Shown piece after piece: positions 16,353 to 23,735 of a stretch of 64,000 nucleotides of DNA. Position numbers and translations under genes: made by a program. Every line of letters begins with the position of its first letter. The stretch's first letter is position 1. Source of the DNA: Chloroflexota bacterium (GTDB lineage Bacteria > Chloroflexota > Dehalococcoidia > Bin125); assembly GCA_009838915.1 (NCBI GenBank), contig VXQT01000013.1, forward strand, positions 379,161 through 443,160. The letters are read 5' to 3'. The notes beneath the pieces were generated by a model, which saw only the letters and a list, made by a program, of their open reading frames with translations, was not told the origin of the DNA and made no database searches.

Positions 16353-17423
16353 TCATAGGACGGGGATGATTGGCGCTTGCAAGAGCGCCGAGGCGGCCAC
16401 CTTGACCGCCACGCGTTCGGCGATGGACGCGAACGCCTGCGCAGCCGGATTCTCGGCGTCGAAGGCGACGATCGGTTCGCCCTCGTCGCCGCCGGCGCGA
16501 ACTTCAGTCGCCAGCGGGACCTCCCCGAGGAAATCGATCTCCAGGTCGTCGGCCGCGTCTCGGGCGCCGCCGTGTCCGAATATCTCCACCCGCTGACCGG
16601 TGTCGGGCGTGATGAAGTAGGACATGTTCTCGACGATGCCGAAGACCGGCACGTCGAGCTTCTCGAACATCGTTACCGCCTTACTGGCGTCCTCGAGCGC
16701 AACTTGCTGGGGCGTCGAGACGACGACAGCCCCGGCGATCGGCGCCTCCTGAGCCATCGACATCGATGCATCGCTCGTACCCGGGGGCAGATCGATCAGC
16801 AAGTAGTCGATCTCTCCCCACTCCACATCGTGGAGGAGTTGCCGAACCGCCGAGCCGATCATCGGTCCGCGCCAGACCACTGGAGCTCCAGGTGGGATCA
16901 TGAAGCCCAGCGATACCACTTTGACTCCGTAGCGGCTGACCGGGTGCAGACCTCGCTCGCTTTCCATCTGATAGCCGTTGGGCAGACCGAACATGGTTGG
17001 GAGGTTGGGTCCGGTTGCATCGGCATCGATCAAGCCGACGGCCGCGCCGCTCTGGGCGAGCGCAACGGCGAGGTTTGTAGCGATCGTGGACTTGCCGACG
17101 CCGCCCTTGTTCGAGGCCACGGCGATGATGTTCTTGACGCCGCCGATCGCCGCCTGCTGTCCGGTGCCTTGCCACGCGGGAACGTCTACTCGTGTCTCGA
17201 CCGACACCTGTGCGGCGCCCACGCGTTCCAGCGCAGGCCGGACGCGGTCTTCCAGTTCCGCAAGCGAAGGATGGCCGTGCATCGGCAAGACCAGGTGGAG
17301 TGTGACCGCGTCTCCGTTGATCACGGCTCCGTCGAACATCCGCAACGCAATCAGGTCGCGTCCAAGCTGCGGATCGCGAACGGTCCGCAGCGCGTCTCGC
17401 ACCGTCTCGTCGGTGAGGGCCAT
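16353..17423 (-). CDS. mrp: Mrp/ApbC-family P-loop ATPase (Fe-S carrier type)
   Basis: This 356-residue protein has an N-terminal MIP18/FeS-assembly domain (about 5-80, DPQLGRDLIALRMF) and a ParA/MinD-like ATPase domain. The deviant Walker A is SNKGGVGKST (104-113), Walker B is LLIDLPPGTSD, and PVVWRGPM is typical of Mrp. Most ApbC/Nbp35 proteins hold a bridging Fe-S cluster through a CxxC after ENMSYF; here the site reads TPDT (272-275), so those cysteines are missing. It may carry clusters by other means or serve another role. The ATG at 17423 has AAAGGGGAG just upstream and is preferred to an earlier start at 17468. Confidence 0.88.
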   Translation of the reverse strand: MALTDETVRDALRTVRDPQLGRDLIALRMFDGAVINGDAVTLHLVLPMHGHPSLAELEDRVRPALERVGAAQVSVETRVDVPAWQGTGQQAAIGGVKNIIAVASNKGGVGKSTIATNLAVALAQSGAAVGLIDADATGPNLPTMFGLPNGYQMESERGLHPVSRYGVKVVSLGFMIPPGAPVVWRGPMIGSAVRQLLHDVEWGEIDYLLIDLPPGTSDASMSMAQEAPIAGAVVVSTPQQVALEDASKAVTMFEKLDVPVFGIVENMSYFITPDTGQRVEIFGHGGARDAADDLEIDFLGEVPLATEVRAGGDEGEPIVAFDAENPAAQAFASIAERVAVKVAASALLQAPIIPVL

Positions 17424-17976
17424 GCGCTCCCCTTTCTCGGCTCGACCCGTCAGCCGCCGCCAGACCACGACCTGCTCAGCCCCGTCCCTGCGGGATCGGG
17501 GTACTGTGAATGCAGTCGGCCATGAGGGCAGTCATGCGAGCGGCTATTCGCCCACCCGCATGGCCGGGGCAGGCGAAAGTGCGATGGGTGGATTCGGTGT
17601 GATTGCAGATCAAGGTCAGTCGATGCGCCTGGATTCAACTCCGCATATTCAGCGTCGTCGCCCCGCGCTGCAATCATCGTACCCCAATACGGCGCCACGT
17701 ACTGAATCGCGCGCCTCCCCCTGCGATCTCGGGGCGTCGCCGGCAGTGCGAGAACTGTTCCCGCAGCGGGCGCTACCTGGTCGAATGGAACCGATTCAAC
17801 CGATAGATCGTCAAGCAGTTACGAGCGGGTGTCGCACTTTACAGCCGTGCGACGGGACTGTTTCCCGATGTATTGCTCCACGACGAGGTGATACGTAGCG
17901 TCCTGCTCACACGGGGCTGCAAGAGTGCGCGCTGCGTCCACAGCGCGGCTACGCAGGCCCAGGAAGGCTCTCGAGA
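17424..17976. other. 553-base intergenic stretch without a supported gene
   Basis: This lies between the divergent mrp and small-protein genes. It holds an imperfect hairpin around 17490-17511 (CCCCGTCCC/GGGATCGGGG). It also has a short frame at 17603-17806 that lacks a proper start but encodes a Cys/His pattern. I see no tRNA, repeat or recognisable riboswitch. Confidence 0.5.
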
Positions 17977-18201
17977 ATGGCAGCGAAGACTCGACTGAAG
18001 ACTGAAGCGTCTACTCACATCCACCACTGGACGATCGACGCTCCGAACGGCCCGATGTCGATGGGTGTCTGCAGTTGCGGCGAAACCAAGGAGTTCCGCA
18101 ACTCGTCCGAGGACTCAATCTGGGATCGCCAGGAAGGTCGCTCGCGCTGGAACGACATGGGCATCTCCAAGCGCCGCCGCGCCTCCGAGAACGACAACTA
18201 G
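17977..18201 (+). CDS. Small Cys/His protein, zinc-ribbon-like
   Basis: This encodes 74 residues. A basic start (MAAKTRLKTEAS) is followed by HIHHWTIDAPNGPMSMGVC, then SCGETKEFRN, and a charged tail with KRRRA. The order His-x-His-His-Trp ... Cys-x-Cys-Gly suggests a small metal-binding ribbon. Proteins with a similar HHW...GVC..CG..REF pattern are, as I recall, common among Chloroflexota and Actinobacteria as uncharacterised small genes. GGAAGG lies nine bases before the ATG. It precedes pyrD by 72 bases on the same strand. A DNA- or RNA-binding role is possible but not shown. Confidence 0.6.
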   Translation: MAAKTRLKTEASTHIHHWTIDAPNGPMSMGVCSCGETKEFRNSSEDSIWDRQEGRSRWNDMGISKRRRASENDN

Positions 18202-18273
18202 CCTCGGTTCGCATCTGATCCTACGCGAGTTACTCCGCATGACTGCGCATTAGCATGCGCAGCAGGGAGTCGC

Positions 18274-19260
18274 ATGTCCACGTCGGTTACCGAGACCCAT
18301 GGCGTTCGCGCCGCGACGGCAATTCAGACGGCGCCGCAGCTCAGCGTTGATCTCGCGCCGGGAGCGAAGCGGGAGCTGATTCTTCGCAACCCGGTGATGA
18401 CTGCTTCAGGCACGTCAAGCAACGGGCTGGAGTTGGCGCGCCTCTTCGACATCAATCGCCTCGGCGGCCTGCTCTCCAAGGGCGTGACGCTCAAGCCTCG
18501 CCGAGGCAATCCTACCCCGAGAATCGTTGAGACCCCTGCCGGGATGCTGAACAGCATCGGCTTTCAGAACGTCGGCGTGCGCCGCTTGCTGAGCGACGCG
18601 GCGACCGTCTGGGAGACCTGGGATGTGCCCGTCGTCGTCAACATGCTCGGCGACACCGTCGAGGAGTTTGCCCGCCTTGCCCAGGTACTCGACGGAGCGC
18701 CTGGCGTCGCCGGGCTCGAAGTCAACATCTCCTGTCCCAACCTCGACGTCGGCGGCGTCGCCTTCGGCAGAGATCCCGTGGCGGCCGGACGCGTCGTCGA
18801 AGCGGTCGTGAGCTCGACCACGCTGCCAGTGATCGCCAAGCTCACGCCCGACGTGACCGACATCGCTGTGGTCGCCAGGGCCTGCCAGGACGCCGGCGCC
18901 GATGCGCTCTGCGTGGCCAACTCCTTCGTGGGCATGAGCATCGACGTGAACTCGCGCCGGCCGCGCACCAATCGCCCCGTCGCCGGGCTCACCGGACCGG
19001 CGATCAAGCCGCTCGCGCTGAGATTGGTCTGGGAGACGGCCAAGGCCGTCGATATCCCCGTGATTGGCTGCGGCGGCATCGTTGACGGCCGCGACGCGGT
19101 CGAGTTCATCCTTGCCGGCGCAACGGCGGTACAGGTCGGCACGGCGTCCTTCCGCGACCCGTTCGCCTCGATCCGCGTGCTGGAGGAACTGATTCAGTAC
19201 TGCAGGGACAACGACGTGGCAGACGTCAATGACCTGGTCGGCGCGCTGCAGGTCGGTTGA
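18274..19260 (+). CDS. pyrD: Dihydroorotate dehydrogenase, class 1B type
   Basis: This 328-residue FMN protein oxidises dihydroorotate to orotate in pyrimidine synthesis. The class 1 catalytic cysteine is Cys154 in LEVNISCPNLDVGG. FMN-binding segments VMTASGTSSNG, SKGVTLKPRRGNP and VIGCGGIVDGRDAVEFILAG are seen. The N-terminal membrane helix of class 2 enzymes is absent, so the protein is cytosolic. Class 1B enzymes pair with PyrK, which is not in this window. The N-terminal 25 residues are extra and of low complexity. AGGGAG four bases before the ATG supports the start. tRNA-Pro follows directly downstream. Confidence 0.9.
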   Translation: MSTSVTETHGVRAATAIQTAPQLSVDLAPGAKRELILRNPVMTASGTSSNGLELARLFDINRLGGLLSKGVTLKPRRGNPTPRIVETPAGMLNSIGFQNVGVRRLLSDAATVWETWDVPVVVNMLGDTVEEFARLAQVLDGAPGVAGLEVNISCPNLDVGGVAFGRDPVAAGRVVEAVVSSTTLPVIAKLTPDVTDIAVVARACQDAGADALCVANSFVGMSIDVNSRRPRTNRPVAGLTGPAIKPLALRLVWETAKAVDIPVIGCGGIVDGRDAVEFILAGATAVQVGTASFRDPFASIRVLEELIQYCRDNDVADVNDLVGALQVG

Positions 19261-19301
19261 GCGGTTCGACGGCATAGAGTGAGCACGAGTGAAGTCAGTC
19301 C

Positions 19302-19378
19302 CGGGGTGTAGCTCAGCTTGGCAGAGCGCACGGTTTGGGGCCGTGAGGCCGGCGGTTCAAATCCGCCCACCCCGACCA
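19302..19378 (+). tRNA. tRNA-Pro (TGG)
   Basis: A full cloverleaf can be drawn. The acceptor stem is CGGGGTG/CACCCCG, the D-arm is GCTC..GAGC, and the anticodon stem CACGG/CCGTG encloses loop TTTGGGG with anticodon TGG. The T-arm is GGCGG TTCAAAT CCGCC, with discriminator A and an encoded CCA (19376-19378). It lies between pyrD and the convergent fused CoA-transferase gene. No duplicated 3' end suggesting integration was seen. Confidence 0.96.
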
Positions 19379-19397
19379 CTCTCGACCGTCCAATGCG

Positions 19398-21833
19398 TCA
19401 GATCCTGGGCCTGAGCAACTCTTCCATGCTTGGAGGTCGATCGGCGAGGACGCCGTCCTCACGCAGTGCGGCGACCTCCGCCTCGTTCTTGCCCAGGTAC
19501 TCCGTCAGCACCTCCAGGTTGTGCTCGCCCAGACCGGGCGCGCCCCGGCGGTAAGTGGCCGGCGTATCGCTCAGCCGGATAGGGCAGCCCGGATAGCGCA
19601 GTGCGCCGACATCCGTGCTGGACACCTCTGCCCAGAACGATCTGGCGGCCAGATGGTCAGACTCCAGCAGGTCGCGTCCGTCGGCCAACCCGGCGGCGAT
19701 CACACCGGCTCGCTGCAAGCGCGTCGCCGCATCGGAGGGCGTGATCGCGCGGCACCAAATGTTCAGCGCCGCATCGATCTCGTCATGCCGCGCTTCGCGT
19801 TCCCACAGCGCCCAATCCAGCCAGTCATCCGGCAACTCGGCGACTCGACACAGTGCGGTCCACTCCACATCCGAGCTGACGGAGATGGCCAGCCAGCGGT
19901 CGTCGCCAAGGCATCGATAGACGCCTTGAGGCGCCACACCCTGCTCGCGATTACCGCGACGCGGAGGCGGTTGTCCCACTATCTGCGCGGACAGCAATTC
20001 ATCGCCAGCGAACGTGCCCATCGACTCGATCATGGCCGTCTCGACCCGCTGTCCATCGCCTCCCTGCGACATTCGTCGCCAGAGCGCAACCAGCGTTCCC
20101 GCGACCGCGCTCATCCCCGAGACCGGATCCGGCCAGGCGACGCCCGAACGGAAAGGAATGCCGTCGGCGTATCCCGACATCATCGTCATGCCCGTCGCGG
20201 CTTCAATCACCGGACCCAGCGCGACCCGATTGGCTCCTGGACCCTGTGCGCCGTAGCCCGGCATCGACGTATGGATAATGCTCGGATTCAGGCGCCGCAG
20301 CGACTCCCAGTCCAGACCCCATTGCGGGAAGACTCGAGGCGAGAAGTTCTCCAGCACTACGTCGGAGAACGACAGCAGTTCCCGAAAGAGTTCCAGACCT
20401 GGACTGCTGGACAGGTCAATCGACACGCCTCGCTTGTTGCGGGCCAGCTTGTTGAATCCGCCGTTGCGATTCCAGTGCCGCTCGCCCAACTCATTGTCCG
20501 GATAGAGGTGCGTCAGTTCGGCCAGGTTGTCGGGAGCTTCCAGCGGGCCGCGATTCCAGGGCGACTCGATGTGAATCACGTCCGCTCCCAGGTCGCCCAG
20601 CAGCCGACCGGCAATCGGTCCGGCCCAGACGCGGGTCAGGTCGAGCACGCTCAGACCGGTCAGGGGCCCATCTTCCAAGGCGGGTTCCATCGCGGCGGCG
20701 CGCTTCGGTGACCCCCATGCCGCCAGCTCCCGCCTCTCAATCTGCTTAGGCGGCAGAGGATTGGCGCCGGCCAGGTCGTCGCCGATCCGGAACGGCCCGC
20801 GTGGGATCAATTCGTCCCCATGTGACGCATCGAGCGGAACAAAGAACTCCCGCGCGATCATGTGTGGATCAGCGAGAAACTCGTGCGTATCCCAGACCGG
20901 CCCGAGCGGCGAGAAGGTCGCCTCGCCCAGCTCGCAAATCTCCGCCGATGTGTGGGACATCAGCCACGGTCGCAGCGCCTCGTCAAGTGCCGCCTTGTTG
21001 AGGCCGCGCGACTCGTTGGTGGCCAGGCGCGGATCGTCAAGGATGTGTCCGACGCCCGCCGCGTGGAGGAATGGTTCCAGCTTGGCCGCGGTCGCGTGGC
21101 CGAGGAAGACGAATCCGTCGGCGCATTCGTAGACGCCGGCGGGATGCCACATGCCGGGCTGCGCGTTGCCTTCGCGCCTGAGGACATGGCCCGCGTGCGT
21201 CCACATCGTGGTCGTGTGCTGGTGCATCGCCACCATTGACTCGAGGTGCGCGACCTCGACCGTCTGGCCTCGGCCGGTCGACTCACGCGCAATCAACGCC
21301 GCCATCGCGCCGATGAACCCGTACATCCCGCCGGAGTACTCGGTATGCCGCCCATGGCGGCGGAATGGATACCGATCCGGCTCCCCGTTCAGATACATGT
21401 GCCCGCTTGCGGCATCGTCGGTGAAAACGTTAGATCGGCGGCCGGCCCAGGGTCCGTCCAGACCGAAGGGTGAGATCAGAACCCGAGTGAGCTGTGGTGC
21501 GTCAGTTTCCAGCGTCACCGGCTCAAGTGGGTCGGGCGCAGAGCTCTCTATGACGACATCCGCACCGGCGATGAGCTCACGTGTCTTTTCTGAGGCCGGC
21601 TCCGCGGCGTACACCGACTTCGATGTGTTGCAAAAGGCCCAGATCGAGCCCACTTCGTGATCGCCGAAGGGATGAGACGGTAGCAGTTCGCCGTGATGCA
21701 ACAACGGATCGCCGTTGGCCGGCACGATCTTGACGACTTGCGCGCCGTAGTCGGCGAACATCTTGGCGGAGAACGCGCCCGCGTGGGATCCGGCCAGTTC
21801 AACGACTCTGAGATCGGCAAACGGCTTGGTCAT
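19398..21833 (-). CDS. Fused double family III CoA-transferase
   Basis: This 811-residue protein has two full CaiB/BaiF modules in tandem, joined near residue 385. Module 1 shows VVELAGSHAGAFSAKMFADY, GAQVVKIVPAN, SPFGLDGPW and Glu198 at the catalytic position (VEVAHLESM). Module 2 shows LSVLDLTRVWAGPIAGRLL, GADVIHIESP, PGYGAQGPG and Glu603 (VETAMIESM). Family III enzymes are normally interlocked homodimers, so the fusion may form an internal pseudo-dimer with two different active sites. The 70-base gap to the tRNA holds no other gene. The MaoC pair diverges from its 5' end across 84 bases, suggesting a shared pathway. Confidence 0.9.
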   Translation of the reverse strand: MTKPFADLRVVELAGSHAGAFSAKMFADYGAQVVKIVPANGDPLLHHGELLPSHPFGDHEVGSIWAFCNTSKSVYAAEPASEKTRELIAGADVVIESSAPDPLEPVTLETDAPQLTRVLISPFGLDGPWAGRRSNVFTDDAASGHMYLNGEPDRYPFRRHGRHTEYSGGMYGFIGAMAALIARESTGRGQTVEVAHLESMVAMHQHTTTMWTHAGHVLRREGNAQPGMWHPAGVYECADGFVFLGHATAAKLEPFLHAAGVGHILDDPRLATNESRGLNKAALDEALRPWLMSHTSAEICELGEATFSPLGPVWDTHEFLADPHMIAREFFVPLDASHGDELIPRGPFRIGDDLAGANPLPPKQIERRELAAWGSPKRAAAMEPALEDGPLTGLSVLDLTRVWAGPIAGRLLGDLGADVIHIESPWNRGPLEAPDNLAELTHLYPDNELGERHWNRNGGFNKLARNKRGVSIDLSSSPGLELFRELLSFSDVVLENFSPRVFPQWGLDWESLRRLNPSIIHTSMPGYGAQGPGANRVALGPVIEAATGMTMMSGYADGIPFRSGVAWPDPVSGMSAVAGTLVALWRRMSQGGDGQRVETAMIESMGTFAGDELLSAQIVGQPPPRRGNREQGVAPQGVYRCLGDDRWLAISVSSDVEWTALCRVAELPDDWLDWALWEREARHDEIDAALNIWCRAITPSDAATRLQRAGVIAAGLADGRDLLESDHLAARSFWAEVSSTDVGALRYPGCPIRLSDTPATYRRGAPGLGEHNLEVLTEYLGKNEAEVAALREDGVLADRPPSMEELLRPRI

Positions 21834-21917
21834 GCGTGTGATCGATCCGTTCGAACGTCGCTCCGGTGTCCGTTAAGCTATCGCCCGAACCACCGAGCAC
21901 AACTGGAAGGACACGAA

Positions 21918-22406
21918 GTGGCCACCGAGCACTTTCCGATCGAAGCTGGGCACATCATGCTGTTCGCCCGCTCCGTCGGCGACGCCAATCCGATCTACTA
22001 TGACGCCAACGCCGCGGCCGACACCGAGCCCGGTCACATCATCCCGCCGCCGACGTTCGTCCAATCGTCGGCGCAGTTCACCGAGGGCTACAACCTGCGC
22101 CCCGTGATCGGCGAGCCCTGGTTCGGCTCGGGCAAGGAACCGACCGGCATTCAGCGCGACTCGTCGGGCGGAGGCGGTGGTGGTACCGGCTTCCACGCCG
22201 AGCAGCACTACGAGTACCACGCACCGATCCAGCCGGGCGACGTGCTCAAGGCCGTCGATATGCCGGGCAACTCCTGGGAGCGCGAGGGACGCCGCGGCGG
22301 CACGCTCAAGTTCAACGAGTCAATCACCGAGTACTACAACCAGGACGGCGTGCTCGTCGTGACCGCCCGCTCGGTCGGCGTACAGACCTCGCGAGTCGTC
22401 GAGTAG
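21918..22406 (+). CDS. MaoC-like hydratase, N-half (FAS1-type hot-dog) subunit
   Basis: This 162-residue single hot-dog domain resembles the N-terminal half of MaoC-type enoyl-CoA hydratases (FAS1-like dehydratase). It shows FARSVGDANPIYYD (16-29), PPPTFVQSSAQF and EQHYEYHAPIQPGDVLKA. It carries an odd hexaglycine loop (about 84-89). In split enzymes such as mycobacterial HadAB/HadBC this subunit binds the acyl chain while its partner is catalytic. The partner here is the next gene, 33 bases downstream. The GTG at 21918 has GGAAGG about seven bases upstream and was chosen over earlier in-frame starts that would cross the divergent gene. Confidence 0.82.
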   Translation: MATEHFPIEAGHIMLFARSVGDANPIYYDANAAADTEPGHIIPPPTFVQSSAQFTEGYNLRPVIGEPWFGSGKEPTGIQRDSSGGGGGGTGFHAEQHYEYHAPIQPGDVLKAVDMPGNSWEREGRRGGTLKFNESITEYYNQDGVLVVTARSVGVQTSRVVE

Positions 22407-22439
22407 CGATCGATTTCGAAGCAGAGACAGGCAACCAAC

Positions 22440-22862
22440 ATGGCATTGAGCAAGTCCAACCTCAACGTCGGCGACCAGCACAGCGAGCAGATCGTCGACA
22501 ACCTGACCCGCACCCAGATCATCCAGTACGCCGGCGCATCGGGCGACTACAACCCGCTGCACACGGACGAGATCTTCACCACCGAGATCGCCGGTTATCC
22601 GACCGTGTTCGCGCACGGCATGCTGACTATGGGCATGACCGGCAAGATGCTGACCAACTACGTCGGCGACGGCCGCCTGACCAAGTACGGCGTCCGCTTT
22701 GTCGCCCAGGTCTGGCCCGGAGACTCTCTGACCGCGACCGCCACGGTCGAGGCGATCCGCGAGGAAGACGGCGTCAGCGTCGTTGACCTCGCAGTCTCCA
22801 CCGTCAACCAGGACGGCACCGAAGTCGTCAAGGGCTCTGCAACGGCTCGCATCGACGGCTAA
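22440..22862 (+). CDS. MaoC-like hydratase, catalytic hot-dog subunit
   Basis: This 140-residue R-specific hydratase domain has the hydratase-2 motif YAGASGDYNPLHTDE with catalytic Asp36 and His41, followed by FAHGMLTMGMTG. It is the catalytic partner of the preceding gene and adds water to a 2-enoyl-CoA. It is encoded with the fused CoA-transferase nearby, which fits activation of an acid to its CoA ester followed by hydration. A paralogous pair lies at 57933-59035. The protein is cytosolic. The start has only a partial ribosome-binding site (ACAGGCAACCAAC). Confidence 0.87.
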   Translation: MALSKSNLNVGDQHSEQIVDNLTRTQIIQYAGASGDYNPLHTDEIFTTEIAGYPTVFAHGMLTMGMTGKMLTNYVGDGRLTKYGVRFVAQVWPGDSLTATATVEAIREEDGVSVVDLAVSTVNQDGTEVVKGSATARIDG

Positions 22863-22889
22863 CGCCGCCTCGGCGACGCTTGGTCCTTC

Positions 22890-23150
22890 TTACGGAGTCT
22901 GTTCCGGATCTGAAGGCGGCGAGTTCTCCGTCGCCCACTTCGAGACGTCGGGTATCAGCCGGTCGACAATGCCCATCATCAGCATGAACGGCACGAAGGC
23001 GAGGCCCGTACCCAGTGCCCACCACCACTCGGCAGCGACGAGGGCAAGCACGCAGCCGGAGAAGGTCAGGCCCATGCCGAGAATCGAGACCACACGCAGC
23101 ACCACCGCGAGCGGCGGAATCGGCGGAATCTGTGGCGCTGGCGAGGACAT
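22890..23150 (-). CDS. Small two-span membrane protein
   Basis: This encodes 86 residues with a Pro-rich N-terminus (SSPAPQIPPIPP) and two hydrophobic helices (about 14-38 and 42-63, the latter LGTGLAFVPFMLMMGIVDRL). The C-terminus is acidic. No family is recognised. Both termini are probably cytoplasmic given the short loop AEWWWA between helices. It lies upstream of, and on the same strand as nothing but, the two cyclophilin genes' orientation; the cyclophilin at 23189 precedes it in transcription by 38 bases, so it may be the last gene of that unit. Confidence 0.55.
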   Translation of the reverse strand: MSSPAPQIPPIPPLAVVLRVVSILGMGLTFSGCVLALVAAEWWWALGTGLAFVPFMLMMGIVDRLIPDVSKWATENSPPSDPEQTP

Positions 23151-23188
23151 GACGCTCCGGTCTCCGGATTACTCGGGGACTCGAGTGG

Positions 23189-23695
23189 TTAGGACTCGGC
23201 GATCGTGACCGACTTCATCTTCGGACCCGGCTCGCGGGCGCGCTGTGGGTCGCGCTCGGGGAAGGCGAGCACGACGTCCAGACCTGACGTGACTTTGCCG
23301 AACGCGGTGTAGTCGCCGTCGAGGAACGTGGCATCGGCGTTGCAGATGAAGAATTGGCTGCCGGCCGAATTGGGATCCTGGGCGCGCGCCATCGAGAGCA
23401 CGCCCGCCACATGCTTGGTGTCGTTGAACTCGGCCGGGACGTTGTAGCCAGGACCGCCCGTGCCGGTACCCGTCGGGTCGCCGCCCTGTGCCATGAAGCC
23501 GCTGATGATGCGGTGGAAGGTGACGCCGTCGTAGAAGCCTTCCCGAGCGAGAAAGACGAACGAATTGACGTGCTCCGGCGCCTTGTCGGGCCAGAGTTCC
23601 AGCACGATCTTGCCGCCGTCTTCCATCTCGATCGTGGCGCTGTAGTTGGCGCCCTCCTTGAGCGCCATCTCCGGACGCTTGCTATAGCTGGCCAT
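23189..23695 (-). CDS. Peptidyl-prolyl cis-trans isomerase, cyclophilin type
   Basis: This 168-residue cytosolic cyclophilin has the active-site motif FHRIISGFMAQGGDP (60-74) with catalytic Arg62, GPGYNVPAEF, and the SMARAQDPNSAGSQFFI segment. It speeds proline isomerisation in folding proteins. The ATG at 23695 has GGAGGA about six bases upstream, which rejects a longer frame starting at 23830. The tandem cyclophilin gene lies 40 bases upstream on the same strand, and the two catalytic domains are similar enough to be paralogues. Confidence 0.92.
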   Translation of the reverse strand: MASYSKRPEMALKEGANYSATIEMEDGGKIVLELWPDKAPEHVNSFVFLAREGFYDGVTFHRIISGFMAQGGDPTGTGTGGPGYNVPAEFNDTKHVAGVLSMARAQDPNSAGSQFFICNADATFLDGDYTAFGKVTSGLDVVLAFPERDPQRAREPGPKMKSVTIAES

Positions 23696-23735
23696 GGATT
23701 CCTCCGCCGCCGTGCGGCATTGCTGGGCCCGCGGA

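Noticed and set aside
17603-17806. Possible small zinc-ribbon gene (PRCNH ... RRRQCENC)
   Set aside because: The Cys/His order is suggestive, but the only possible start is a TTG directly after a stop codon and no ribosome-binding site is seen. It is worth checking for homologues, but I do not call it a gene.
16978-17898. A 306-codon plus-strand frame opposite mrp and into the gap
   Set aside because: It is mostly antisense to mrp, of low-complexity composition, with no motif or ribosome-binding site.
19302-19378. tRNA-Pro as an integration site
   Set aside because: No integrase gene, no duplicated tRNA 3' end and no change in gene style downstream.
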